Assembly (NCBI GenBank): GCA_014800735.1
Contig: JAAVFP010000038.1
Location: 1-64,000 of the forward strand
Origin: Bacteroidales bacterium
Lineage (GTDB): Bacteria > Bacteroidota > Bacteroidia > Bacteroidales > Muribaculaceae
Length of the DNA: 64,000 nucleotides
Direction: 5' to 3'
A program made the translations under genes and the position numbers. Below, piece by piece: positions 37,570 through 47,468 of this stretch (the stretch's first letter is position 1; each line of letters opens with the position of its first letter). The notes under the pieces were generated by a model. It was not told where the DNA came from, did no database searches, and saw only the letters and a list, made by a program, of their open reading frames with translations.

Positions 37570-38771
37570 TACCACAGATTATAAAGCATTTCACGGATGA
37601 CGACCTGTACAAATTCACGATGTGCTGCGCCGTTATCGACAACTATCCCCGCGCTCAGGTGCGCTACACCTTCCAGGACCGCGCCCACACGTGCTACCCC
37701 GCCGGATTTGCCGACGAACTGATGGCCCAGGTGGCGATGCTTGAGGAGGTTGTGATTACGCCCGAGGAAATCGACTTCATGAAGCGCAGTTGCCCCTACA
37801 TTCCCTTCTGGTTCTACGATTATCTGCGCGGCTATCGCTACGACCGTCGCCTGGTCCGGGCCGAGCAGGACGCCGAAGGGCATCTGGAGGTACACTTCGA
37901 GGGGGCTTGGGCCGATACTATCCTGCTGGAGGTGAAGGTGCTTGCCATAATTTCCGAGCTATATTATATAATGACTGGCCAGACCGATGCCTTCGACCTC
38001 GATGATTGCTACGTCCGCTCCTACGACAAGGCCCGGCGCCTGAAAGAGAACGGCTGCTGCTTCAGCGACATGGGCACACGCCGCCGCGCGTCGATGGCCG
38101 TCCACGACACCGTGGTGCGCGCCATGGCCACTGCTCAGGCCGAGTGCCCGGGCTCGGGGTGCTTCATCGGCACCAGCAACGTGTACCTCGCCATGAAGTA
38201 CGGCCTGAAACCTATCGGAACGATGGCCCATGAGTTCGTGTGCGCCATTGCTGGCATGTTCGGACCGCTGATGGCCAACCACCTTGCCATGCGGGCGTGG
38301 TCGGCCACCTACCGCGGCGCCCTGGGCACCTTCCTCTACGACACCTACGGCTGGGAGATTTTCAGCCTGAACTTCTCGGAGGACTATGCAAATATGTTCA
38401 AGGGCCTGCGAGTGGACAGCGGCGACAACTACGAACAACTCGAAAAAATCACAGCCAAATACCGCTCGCTTGGTATCGACCCGCGCACCAAACAGGTGAT
38501 TTTCAGCAACGCGCTCAACACCGACCAGGCCATCGAGCTTCAGCACTACGCCCGCGAGCGCTGCATCCCCTCCTTCGGCATAGGCACCCATTTCACCAAC
38601 GACTTCCCGGGCATCAAGCCCCGCAACATAGTGATAAAACTCACTGCGGCGAAGATTACCGAGTCGTGGACATTTTTCAATCCCACCTGCAAGCTGAGCG
38701 AGGACCATGGCAAATACACCGGCGACCCCGAAGTGGTGGCCCGCTTCAAAGCCATCCTTCACATGGACTGA
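37566..38771 (+). CDS. pncB: Nicotinate phosphoribosyltransferase
   Basis: HFTDDDLYKFTMCCAVIDNYPRAQVRYTFQDRA; MGTRRRAS; GTSNVYLAMKYGLKPIGTMAHEF. Confidence 0.96.
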   Translation: MIPQIIKHFTDDDLYKFTMCCAVIDNYPRAQVRYTFQDRAHTCYPAGFADELMAQVAMLEEVVITPEEIDFMKRSCPYIPFWFYDYLRGYRYDRRLVRAEQDAEGHLEVHFEGAWADTILLEVKVLAIISELYYIMTGQTDAFDLDDCYVRSYDKARRLKENGCCFSDMGTRRRASMAVHDTVVRAMATAQAECPGSGCFIGTSNVYLAMKYGLKPIGTMAHEFVCAIAGMFGPLMANHLAMRAWSATYRGALGTFLYDTYGWEIFSLNFSEDYANMFKGLRVDSGDNYEQLEKITAKYRSLGIDPRTKQVIFSNALNTDQAIELQHYARERCIPSFGIGTHFTNDFPGIKPRNIVIKLTAAKITESWTFFNPTCKLSEDHGKYTGDPEVVARFKAILHMD

Positions 38772-38908
38772 TAGGATTTAGAGGCCGCGACCGTCAAGGC
38801 CGTGAGCCTCTGAAAGTTATAAACTTTTCAGCGTTTTATTGTAACAATTTTATTGTCGGTTTCGAATATTTTTACTACTTTTGTGCCAGAAAACCAATTT
38901 ACCCCGCA

Positions 38909-41900
38909 ATGGTAGTATTTTTTGTCACTGACCGCGCGACAGCCTATGCTGTCGAAACCGACCACCAGTTTAACAACGCTGAAATCGAACAGTTGAAATG
39001 GCTGTTCGGCGGCGCCACTCCGGCAACCTCCGATGTTATCGAAGGCACATTTGTCGGACCCCGTAAAGAAATGATTAGCCCCTGGAGCACTAATGCCGTG
39101 GAGATTACCCAGAATATGGGTCTCAGCGGCATTACTCGTATCGAGGAGTTCGAAAAAGTGCCCGAAGGCCACCAGCCCGAGTACGACCCGATGCTCCGCC
39201 GCGAGTACACCAACCCCGGCACCGATGTGTTCAACATCGATGCCACGGCTGCTCCCCAGGTTGAAATCGACGACATCCGTTCCTACAACGAAACCGAGGG
39301 CCTGGCCCTGAGCGAGGACGAGGAAGAGTACCTCGACGGCCTGGCCAAGCGCCTGGGCCGCAAGCTCACCGACAGCGAAGTATTCGGCTTCTCGCAGGTG
39401 AACTCGGAGCACTGCCGTCACAAAATTTTCAACGGCACTTTCATCATCGACGGCGAGCAGAAGCCCCTGTCGCTCTTCAAGCTCATCAAGCGCACCAGCG
39501 CCGAGAACCCCAACCGCCTCGTGTCCGCCTACAAGGACAACGTGGCCTTCGTGAAGGGTCCCTCCGTCCGCCAGTTCGCCCCCGAGCGTGCCGACCAGCC
39601 CTCGTACTTCAAGGAGGACCGCATCAAGACCGTGCTCTCGCTCAAGGCCGAGACCCACAACTTCCCCACCACCGTGGAGCCCTTCAACGGCGCAGCCACC
39701 GGTAGCGGCGGCGAAATCCGCGACCGTCTGGGTGGCGGCAAGGCCAGTCTGCCCCTTGCCGGTACTGCCGTCTACATGACCTCCTACCCCCGCTTCGCAG
39801 GAGCCACCCGCCCCTGGGAGCAGGCCATTGCCGAGCGCATGTGGCTCTACCGCACTCCTTCGGACATCCTCGTGAAAGCCTCCAACGGCGCTTCCGACTT
39901 CGGTAATAAATTCGGCCAGCCACTGATTTGCGGCTCGCTCCTCACCTTCGAGCACTCCGAGAAAGAAAACACCCGTGGCTACGACAAGGTGATTATGCTT
40001 GCCGGCGGTGTGGGCTTCGCCAATAGCCGCGATGCCATCAAGGGCGAACCCGAGCCGGGCCAGTGCGTGGTGATTTCCGGTGGCGACAACTACCGCATCG
40101 GCATGGGCGGCGGCGCAGTATCGTCCGTCGACACGGGCCGCTACGAAGGCGCCATCGAGCTCAACGCCGTGCAGCGCGCCAACCCCGAGATGCAGAAGCG
40201 TGTGGCCAACCTGATCCGCGGCCTGGCCGAGAGCGCTTTCAACCCCATCGTATCCATTCACGACCACGGCGCAGGCGGTCACCTCAACGCCTTGTCGGAG
40301 CTTATTGAGCACACCGGCGGTTTCATCGACATTGACGCTCTGCCCGTGGGCGACCCCACCCTTTCGGATAAGGAAATCATCGGCAACGAGAGCCAGGAAC
40401 GCATGGGCTTCCTGCTCCGCGAGGAGGACCTCGAACTGGTTCAGCGCATTGCCGACCGCGAGCGCGCTCCGCTCTACGTTGTCGGTAAGACCGACGACAC
40501 CCACAGCCTGCACTTCGGTCACAAGGACGGCCGCTCGGCCATTGACCTTGCCGTGACCGACATGCTCGGCAACCCGCCCAAGACCATCATCGAGGACAAC
40601 AGCGTGGCAACCGAATACGACCGCGTTGAAACCGACGCCGCTCGCATCCCCGAATACCTCGAGAACGTGCTCACCCTCGAAGCCGTTGCCTGCAAGGACT
40701 GGCTCACCAACAAAGTGGACCGCAGTGTGACCGGCCGCGTTGCCCGCCAGCAGTGTGTGGGCGAACTGCAGCTGCCGCTGAGCGACTGCGGCGTGGTGGC
40801 CCTCGACTACCAGGGCCGCTCCGGTATCGCCACCTCCATCGGCCATGCTCCCCAGGTGGCCCTGGCAAGCGTTGAGGCCGGTTCGCGCCTGGCGGTTGCC
40901 GAATCGCTCACCAACATCGTGGGTGCTCAGCTGCGCGGCGGCCTTTCGGCCATCTCGCTCAGTGCCAACTGGATGTGGCCCTGCAAGAACCCCGGCGAGG
41001 ATGCAGCTCTGTACCGCGCCGTGCAGGCTTGCTCCGACTTCGTGACCGAACTGGGCATCAACATCCCCACCGGCAAGGATAGCCTGTCGATGACTCAGAA
41101 ATACGCCGACGGCAAGAAAGTGGCCGCTCCCGGCACCGTCATCATCTCGGCCGCCGGCGAGGTTGAGGACGTCCGCGCCACCGTCAGCCCCGTGCTCAAA
41201 CGCACCATCAACTCCACCCTCTATTATATCGACTTCAGCTCGGCACCCCTGGCGCTGGGTGGCTCGGCCCTGGCTCAGACCCTGGGCAAAATCGGCCGCG
41301 AAACCCCGGATGTTGCCGACACCAAGAAGTTCATGCGCGCCTTCGCCACAGTGCAGCAGCTGGTTGAAAAAGGCTACCTCTCGGCCCTCCACGATGTGAG
41401 CGCCGGCGGCCTGGTCACCACCCTGCTGGAAATGTGCTTCAGCAACGTGAAGATTGGCCTGAACTTCTACACCGACGGCTTTGCCAAGTACGGCGAAAAC
41501 GACCTGGTGAAAATCCTCTTCGCCGAGAACCCCGCCGTGGTTATCCAGGTTGATGACACCTACAAGACCTCGGCCGAAAAGATTCTGGACGCTTCTGGCG
41601 TGAAGTACTTCCCCATCGCATCGCCCATCCACAACAAGGTGCTCACCATCACCCACTCCGACCGCGAGTTCCTGGTGTCCATCCCCTCGATGCGCCGCGT
41701 ATGGTACGAAACATCCTACCAGTTCGACCGCATGCAGACCGCCAACGGCATGGCCGAAGAGCGCCGCGACAACCTTGGCCAGCAGCCCGTCACCTATAAA
41801 ATCCGCTCCAACTTCGACGGCAGCCTCGAAAGCCGCCGCCTGGCCCGCTTCCGCCGCGACGCACAGTCGGGCGTACGCGCAGCCATCATCCGCGAGAAGG

Positions 41901-42682
41901 GCGTGAACGGCGACCGCGAAATGGCCTACTCGCTCTACCACGCCGGATTCGACGTGAAGGACGTGCACATGACCGACCTGATGAGCGGCCGCGAAACCCT
42001 GGACGACATCAACATGATTGTGTTCTGCGGCGGCTTCTCCAACTCCGACGTTCTCGGCTCCGCCAAGGGCTGGGCCAGCGGCTTCCGCTGGAACGAAACC
42101 GCGCGCAACACCCTGCGCCGCTTCTTCGAGCGCGAGGACACCCTCAGCCTGGGTGTGTGCAACGGCTGCCAGCTGATGATTGAGCTCAACCTGCTGGGCG
42201 ACCGCAGCGACGACAAGCCCGTGGAAATGCTCCACAACGTGTCGCACAAGTTCGAGAGCGAGTTCGTGGCCGTGGAAATCCCGCGCAACGACAGTGTGAT
42301 GTTCAGCACCCTCGGCGGTATGCGCCTGGGCATCTGGGTTGCTCACGGCGAGGGCCGTTTCCACTTCCGCCGCCCGCTGAGCGAATCGGGCCTCAAGATT
42401 GCCGCACGCTATGCCTACGACACCTATCCCGGCAACCCCAACGGCTCGGACGAAAGCTGCGCTGCCCTGGTGAGCGCCGACGGACGCCACCTGGCCATCA
42501 TGCCTCACCTGGAGCGTGCCATCTTCCCCTGGCAGTGCGCCGTTTATCCCGCCGAGCGTCGCCGCGACGACATCACTCCCTGGATCGACGCCTTCATCAA
42601 CGCCCGCCGCTGGATTGAGCGCCGCATTTTCGGTGCCGGGGCCAACGACAAGCGCAAAATTCGCCACGCCAAGGCCGATTAA
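38909..42682 (+). CDS. purL: Phosphoribosylformylglycinamidine synthase
   Basis: In-frame ATG at 38909 (MVVFFVTDRATAYAVETDHQFNN) inside the longer ORF 38240-42682; KAETHNFPTTVEPFNGAATGSGGEIRD; GAT domain GVCNGCQL. Confidence 0.95.
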   Translation: MVVFFVTDRATAYAVETDHQFNNAEIEQLKWLFGGATPATSDVIEGTFVGPRKEMISPWSTNAVEITQNMGLSGITRIEEFEKVPEGHQPEYDPMLRREYTNPGTDVFNIDATAAPQVEIDDIRSYNETEGLALSEDEEEYLDGLAKRLGRKLTDSEVFGFSQVNSEHCRHKIFNGTFIIDGEQKPLSLFKLIKRTSAENPNRLVSAYKDNVAFVKGPSVRQFAPERADQPSYFKEDRIKTVLSLKAETHNFPTTVEPFNGAATGSGGEIRDRLGGGKASLPLAGTAVYMTSYPRFAGATRPWEQAIAERMWLYRTPSDILVKASNGASDFGNKFGQPLICGSLLTFEHSEKENTRGYDKVIMLAGGVGFANSRDAIKGEPEPGQCVVISGGDNYRIGMGGGAVSSVDTGRYEGAIELNAVQRANPEMQKRVANLIRGLAESAFNPIVSIHDHGAGGHLNALSELIEHTGGFIDIDALPVGDPTLSDKEIIGNESQERMGFLLREEDLELVQRIADRERAPLYVVGKTDDTHSLHFGHKDGRSAIDLAVTDMLGNPPKTIIEDNSVATEYDRVETDAARIPEYLENVLTLEAVACKDWLTNKVDRSVTGRVARQQCVGELQLPLSDCGVVALDYQGRSGIATSIGHAPQVALASVEAGSRLAVAESLTNIVGAQLRGGLSAISLSANWMWPCKNPGEDAALYRAVQACSDFVTELGINIPTGKDSLSMTQKYADGKKVAAPGTVIISAAGEVEDVRATVSPVLKRTINSTLYYIDFSSAPLALGGSALAQTLGKIGRETPDVADTKKFMRAFATVQQLVEKGYLSALHDVSAGGLVTTLLEMCFSNVKIGLNFYTDGFAKYGENDLVKILFAENPAVVIQVDDTYKTSAEKILDASGVKYFPIASPIHNKVLTITHSDREFLVSIPSMRRVWYETSYQFDRMQTANGMAEERRDNLGQQPVTYKIRSNFDGSLESRRLARFRRDAQSGVRAAIIREKGVNGDREMAYSLYHAGFDVKDVHMTDLMSGRETLDDINMIVFCGGFSNSDVLGSAKGWASGFRWNETARNTLRRFFEREDTLSLGVCNGCQLMIELNLLGDRSDDKPVEMLHNVSHKFESEFVAVEIPRNDSVMFSTLGGMRLGIWVAHGEGRFHFRRPLSESGLKIAARYAYDTYPGNPNGSDESCAALVSADGRHLAIMPHLERAIFPWQCAVYPAERRRDDITPWIDAFINARRWIERRIFGAGANDKRKIRHAKAD

Positions 42683-42711
42683 GAAATTTTAACTCGCTAA
42701 ATCACCCTCTT

Positions 42712-42762
42712 CTGCCTGCAAAATGACTATCTGAAACAATATTTCAGTAATTTTGCAGGCAG
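42712..42762. promoter_or_regulatory. 51-bp palindromic region overlapping the -7 box of the etf operon
   Basis: CTGCCTGCAAAAT/ATTTTGCAGGCAG 13-bp perfect arms with inner CTGAAA/TTTCAG; TAATTTTG at 42748-42755. Confidence 0.65.
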
Positions 42763-42807
42763 TACATAAAATCAGAATAATTTTAACAAACACTAAATAA
42801 CGCAATT

Positions 42808-43680
42808 ATGAGTTTGAACATCATAGTGCTTGCCAAGCAGGTGCCCGACACCCGCAACGTGGGCAAAGATGCGATGAAGGAAGACGGTACTATCAACCGC
42901 GCTGCCCTTCCTGCGATTTTCAATCCGGAGGACCTCAATGCTCTTGAGCAGGCTCTCCGTCTGAAGGAAACTCATCCGGGAAGCACCGTAACGATGCTGA
43001 CTATGGGTCTGCCCCGCGCAGCTGAAGTTATCCGCGAGGGCATCTTCCGCGGTGCCGATGCCGGTATCGTGCTCACCGACCGTCCTCTCGGCGGCGCCGA
43101 CACTCTGGCAACATCCTACTCGCTGGCTCAGGCTGTTAAGAAATTCGGCAACTACGACATCATCCTCGGTGGCCGCCAGGCTATCGACGGCGACACCGCC
43201 CAGGTTGGCCCCCAGATTGCCGAGAAACTCGGTATTCCCCAGGTTACCTACGCTGAGGAAATCCTCGGTGTTGAGAACGGCAAGGTGACCGTGAAGCGCC
43301 GCCTTGAAAACGGCGTTGAAACCGTGGTTGCTCCCCTGCCCTGCGTGGTGACAGTGAACGGCACCGCTGCCGACTGCCGCCCCCGCAACGCACGCCGCGT
43401 GATGCAGTACAAGTATGCCTGCTCCCCCAGCGAAGCTGCCAAGCTTCCCGAGCAGATTGCCGCCCTGGTGGCCAAACGCCCCGAGCTCACCATCCCCGAG
43501 TGGAGCGCAGCCTTCATCGAGGCTGACCCCGAGCAGATTGGTCTGCCCGGCTCCCCCACAAAGGTGAAGACCGTGGAGAACGTCGTGTTCACCGCCAAGG
43601 AAAGCCGCCGTCTGGACAACAACGACGAGCAAATCGAAGAGCTCATCAAGGAACTCATTGCCAATCACACCATCGGCTGA
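42808..43680 (+). CDS. etfB: Electron transfer flavoprotein beta subunit
   Basis: NIIVLAKQVPDTRNV; NPEDLNALEQALRLKE; GADTLATSYSLAQAVKKFGNYDIILGGRQAIDGDTAQVGPQIAEKLGIPQV. Confidence 0.95.
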   Translation: MSLNIIVLAKQVPDTRNVGKDAMKEDGTINRAALPAIFNPEDLNALEQALRLKETHPGSTVTMLTMGLPRAAEVIREGIFRGADAGIVLTDRPLGGADTLATSYSLAQAVKKFGNYDIILGGRQAIDGDTAQVGPQIAEKLGIPQVTYAEEILGVENGKVTVKRRLENGVETVVAPLPCVVTVNGTAADCRPRNARRVMQYKYACSPSEAAKLPEQIAALVAKRPELTIPEWSAAFIEADPEQIGLPGSPTKVKTVENVVFTAKESRRLDNNDEQIEELIKELIANHTIG

Positions 43681-43716
43681 TGCAGCCCTAACCCAATCAA
43701 AGACACATTCAAAGCT

Positions 43717-44745
43717 ATGGCAGATAAAAATAACCTCATAGTCTACTGTGAATACGACGAAGGCCGTATCGCCGATGTCAGCCTCGAACTCCTCACCAAG
43801 GGCCGCGTGCTGGCCGACCGCCTGGGCGTGAAACTGGAAGCCGTCGTTATCGGCGACAAGCTCGACAAAATCGAGGACCAGATTTTCCCCTACGGCGCCG
43901 ATACCGTATATAAAGTAGAAGACTCCCGTCTGTTCCCCTACACCACCAACCCCCACGCTGCGGTGCTCATCAACCTCTTCCGCGAAATCGAGCCACAGAT
44001 TTGCCTCATGGGCGCCACCTGCATTGGCCGCGACCTCGGTCCCCGCGTCAGCTCGTGCCTGCACAGCGGTCTGACCGCCGACTGCACCGCCCTTGAAATC
44101 GGCGACCACAAGGACCCCAAGACCGGCAAGGAATACACCGAGCTGCTCTACCAGATTCGCCCCGCATTCGGTGGCAACATCGTGGCAACCATCGTCAACC
44201 CCGAGTGCCGTCCCCAGATGGCCACCGTGCGCGAGGGTGTGATGAAGAAAGAAATCTTCAACGCCGACCACCGCGGCGAGGTTGTCAACCTGGACGCTAA
44301 GAAATATGTTGACGATGCCGACTTCGCTGTCGAAATCATCGACCGCCACATCGAGAAGTCCAAAATCAACATCAAGAACTCCCCCATCATCGTGGCCGGC
44401 GGCTACGGTGTGGGCAGCAAGGAGAACTTCGACATGCTCCACGAGCTTGCCGCAACCCTCGGTGCCGAAGTCGGCGCCAGCCGTGCTGCCGTGGATGCCG
44501 GTTTCACCGAGCACGCACGCCAGATTGGCCAGACCGGTGTCACCGTCCGTCCCAAGCTCTACATTGCCTGCGGCATCTCCGGCCAGATTCAGCACATCGC
44601 CGGCATGCAGGAGAGCTCCATCATCCTCTCTATCAACAACGACCCCAACGCACCCATCAACACCATCGCCGACTACGTCATCACCGGCGACATCGAGGAA
44701 GTTGTGCCCAAACTCATTAAATATTACAAGAAAAATTCCAAGTAA
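43717..44745 (+). CDS. etfA: Electron transfer flavoprotein alpha subunit
   Basis: LMGATCIGRDLGPRVSSCLHSGLTADCTALEI; VAGGYGVGSKENFDMLHELAATLGAEVGASRAAVDAGF. Confidence 0.95.
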   Translation: MADKNNLIVYCEYDEGRIADVSLELLTKGRVLADRLGVKLEAVVIGDKLDKIEDQIFPYGADTVYKVEDSRLFPYTTNPHAAVLINLFREIEPQICLMGATCIGRDLGPRVSSCLHSGLTADCTALEIGDHKDPKTGKEYTELLYQIRPAFGGNIVATIVNPECRPQMATVREGVMKKEIFNADHRGEVVNLDAKKYVDDADFAVEIIDRHIEKSKINIKNSPIIVAGGYGVGSKENFDMLHELAATLGAEVGASRAAVDAGFTEHARQIGQTGVTVRPKLYIACGISGQIQHIAGMQESSIILSINNDPNAPINTIADYVITGDIEEVVPKLIKYYKKNSK

Positions 44746-44803
44746 TCAACCGTACCGAACGGAACCGATACCGAATTTTTCCAACTAAAGAATAAAGAAA
44801 GCT

Positions 44804-46507
44804 ATGGCTAATTTCTATACGGACAATCCCGACCTGAAGCATCACCTGAACCACCCGCTGATGCAGAAGATTGTCGAACTCAAAGAACGCAACTTCGCCG
44901 ACGCCGAGAAGTACGACTACGCTCCTCTGGACTTCGCCGACGCGATGGACAACTACGACAAGGTGCTCGAAATCGTGGGCGAAATCTGCGGCGGTAAAAT
45001 CGCCGAGAACGCCGAGGCCGTTGACCACCAGGGTGCTTCCTGCGCCGATGGCCGCGCCTTCTACGCCGACGCTACCGTCGAGAACCTCGACCTCTGCCGC
45101 AAGGCAGGCCTGATGGGTATGGCTATGCCCCGCCGTTTCGGTGGCCTCAACTTCCCCATCACCCCCTATATCATGGCTGCCGAAATCGTGAGCCGTGCCG
45201 ACACCGGTTTCGAAAACCTCTGGGGCCTGCAGGACTGCGCCGAAACCCTCTACGAATTCGGCGACGAGGAGCAGCGCAACAAGTACATCCCCCGTGTGTG
45301 CGAGGGCGAAACAATGTCCATGGACCTCACCGAGCCCGATGCCGGTTCCGACCTCCAGTCCGTGATGCTCAAAGCCACTCAGAAGGAGGACGGCACCTGG
45401 GTGCTCAACGGCGTTAAGCGCTTCATCACCAACGGTGACAGCGACATCCACCTGGTGCTGGCCCGCTCCGAGGAAGGCACCAAGGACGGCCGCGGCCTGT
45501 CGATGTTCATCTACGACAAGCGCAACGGTGGTGTGACCGTTCGCCGCATCGAGAACAAGATGGGTATCAAGGGTTCGCCCACCTGCGAGCTCGTGTACAA
45601 GAACGCTCCTGCCGAACTTTGCGGCAACCGCCGCATGGGCCTCATCAAGTATGTGATGGCCCTGATGAACGGTGCCCGCCTTGGCATTGCCGCCCAGAGC
45701 GTGGGTGTGAGCGAAATCTCCTACCGCGAAGCCAAGCAGTATGCCGAGGAGCGCCGCCAGTTCGGCAAGGCCATCATCGAATTCCCCGCTGTGGCCGAAA
45801 TGCTTGCAGTGATGAAGGCTAAACTCGACGCTTCCCGTAGCCTGCTCTACGAGTGCGCACGCTACGTGGACCTCTACAAAGCATGGGAGGACATCGCCCG
45901 CGAACGCACCCTCACCCCCGAGGAGCGTGCCGAAATGAAGCGCTACACCAAGCTGGCCGACGCCCTCACTCCCATGGCCAAGGGTATGGGCAGCGAATAC
46001 TGCAACCAGAACGCCTACGACTGCATCCAGATTCACGGCGGCTCCGGCTTCATGAAGGACTATGCTTGCGAGCGCGTTTACCGCGATGCCCGCATCACCT
46101 CCATCTACGAAGGCACCACCCAGCTGCAGGTTGTAGCAGCCATCCGCCACGTCACCGGTGGCACCTACAAGACCCTCATCGAGCAGTACGCCGCTGCAGG
46201 CTACCCCGAGCCCGTGCTCGCTCCGCTGGCTGAAACCCTCAAGGAGCTCACCGCGCTCTACGACGAAGCCGTGGCTACAGTCACCGCCGCAGGCGATGCC
46301 AAGTACCTCGACTTCATGGCCCGTCGCCTCGTGGAAATGGCCGGTGTTATCGTAATGTCCTGCCTCCTGCTCCAGGATGCCAAGGTCAGCGAGTCGTTCA
46401 ACAACTCCGCCATCGTCTACGTGAAACTCGCTCAGGCCGAAGTGAACCGCCACATCGAATTCATCCGCAACTTCAAGATTGAGCAGCTCGCCGCCTACGG
46501 TTGCTGA
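44804..46507 (+). CDS. Acyl-CoA dehydrogenase
   Basis: MSMDLTEPDAGSDLQSVMLKATQKEDGTWVLNGVKRFITNGD; YDCIQIHGGSGFMKDYACERVYRDARITSIYEGTTQLQ. Confidence 0.95.
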   Translation: MANFYTDNPDLKHHLNHPLMQKIVELKERNFADAEKYDYAPLDFADAMDNYDKVLEIVGEICGGKIAENAEAVDHQGASCADGRAFYADATVENLDLCRKAGLMGMAMPRRFGGLNFPITPYIMAAEIVSRADTGFENLWGLQDCAETLYEFGDEEQRNKYIPRVCEGETMSMDLTEPDAGSDLQSVMLKATQKEDGTWVLNGVKRFITNGDSDIHLVLARSEEGTKDGRGLSMFIYDKRNGGVTVRRIENKMGIKGSPTCELVYKNAPAELCGNRRMGLIKYVMALMNGARLGIAAQSVGVSEISYREAKQYAEERRQFGKAIIEFPAVAEMLAVMKAKLDASRSLLYECARYVDLYKAWEDIARERTLTPEERAEMKRYTKLADALTPMAKGMGSEYCNQNAYDCIQIHGGSGFMKDYACERVYRDARITSIYEGTTQLQVVAAIRHVTGGTYKTLIEQYAAAGYPEPVLAPLAETLKELTALYDEAVATVTAAGDAKYLDFMARRLVEMAGVIVMSCLLLQDAKVSESFNNSAIVYVKLAQAEVNRHIEFIRNFKIEQLAAYGC

Positions 46508-46535
46508 TAATCGCTTGAATGTACCACTCATAAAT

Positions 46536-46568
46536 GAGCGCCGCGAACATTTGCGGCGCTCTTTTTTG
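46536..46568 (+). terminator. Intrinsic terminator of the etfBA-acd operon
   Basis: GAGCGCCGC-N8-GCGGCGCTC followed by TTTTTTG. Confidence 0.85.
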
Positions 46569-46615
46569 TTATATCTATATATTTTTGTAAATCTTATAAA
46601 GCCTTCAAACCACCA

Positions 46616-47395
46616 ATGCAAGAAATCATCCTTGTGCTCGCCATCCCCTTTCTGGGCACCGTCACCGGAGCTGCCAGCGTCTATCTGCTGCGCTCCGGCA
46701 TGCCCGACCGCATGCAGAAGGCACTCCTTGGCTTCGCCTCCGGTGTGATGATTGCCGCCTCGGTGTGGTCGTTGCTCATCCCGGCCATCGACATGAGCAC
46801 GGCCGAGGGCCTGAGGCGGGTGCTGCCCGCAGTGGCCGGTTTTCTTTGCGGCATGGCCTTCCTGTTCGTGCTTGACAAGGTCACGCCCCACCAGCATGTG
46901 GTCGGCGGCGAAGTGGAGGGACCGGCAAGCCACCTGTCGCGCACCAGCAAGCTGGCCCTGGCCGTTACGCTCCACAACATCCCCGAGGGCATGGCCGTGG
47001 GCGTAACGCTGGCCGGTGTGCTTGAGCACGATGCCGGCATGAGCATGGCCGCAGCCATGGCGCTGGCCGTGGGTATAGCCATCCAGAACTTCCCCGAGGG
47101 CGCTATCGTGTCGCTGCCGCTGCATGGCGCCGGCAACACCCGCCACCGCGCCTTCGGCATAGGCGTGCTCAGCGGTGCCGTGGAGCCTGCGGCAGCCATC
47201 CTCACCATCCTGCTTGCCACTTACATCACTCCTGCCCTGCCTTTTCTGCTTGCATTCGCTGCCGGTTCGATGCTCTTTGTGGTTGTCGAGGAGCTCATTC
47301 CCGAAACGCAGACCGGCTCACACTCCAACCTCGGCACCACGGGCTTTGCGCTTGGCTTCGCGCTGATGATGACACTCGACGTAGTGCTCGGGTAG
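46616..47395 (+). CDS. ZIP family metal transporter
   Basis: LHNIPEGMAVGVTLAGV; AIQNFPEGAIVSLPL; 8 hydrophobic segments. Confidence 0.92.
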   Translation: MQEIILVLAIPFLGTVTGAASVYLLRSGMPDRMQKALLGFASGVMIAASVWSLLIPAIDMSTAEGLRRVLPAVAGFLCGMAFLFVLDKVTPHQHVVGGEVEGPASHLSRTSKLALAVTLHNIPEGMAVGVTLAGVLEHDAGMSMAAAMALAVGIAIQNFPEGAIVSLPLHGAGNTRHRAFGIGVLSGAVEPAAAILTILLATYITPALPFLLAFAAGSMLFVVVEELIPETQTGSHSNLGTTGFALGFALMMTLDVVLG

Positions 47396-47468
47396 AGATT
47401 TCCCCATCCATCGGCCCGGAAATAGCAAAAAAATGCGTATCTTTGCGGAATAATTAGGAGTACACTTT

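Noticed and set aside
38240-38908. N-terminal extension of the purL ORF
   Set aside because: Runs out of frame through pncB; the purL promoter (TACTTTTG at 38876) and ATG at 38909 fit much better.
38828-42667. 1,279-aa antisense ORF opposite purL
   Set aside because: Shadow ORF produced by the strong codon bias of purL; low-complexity V/G/H/A-rich translation with no recognisable domain.
42793-44595. 600-aa antisense ORF opposite etfBA
   Set aside because: Overlaps both clear ETF genes; no support.
44717-47146. 809-aa antisense ORF opposite acyl-CoA dehydrogenase and ZIP genes
   Set aside because: Antisense mirror of well-supported genes; spans two genes and a terminator.
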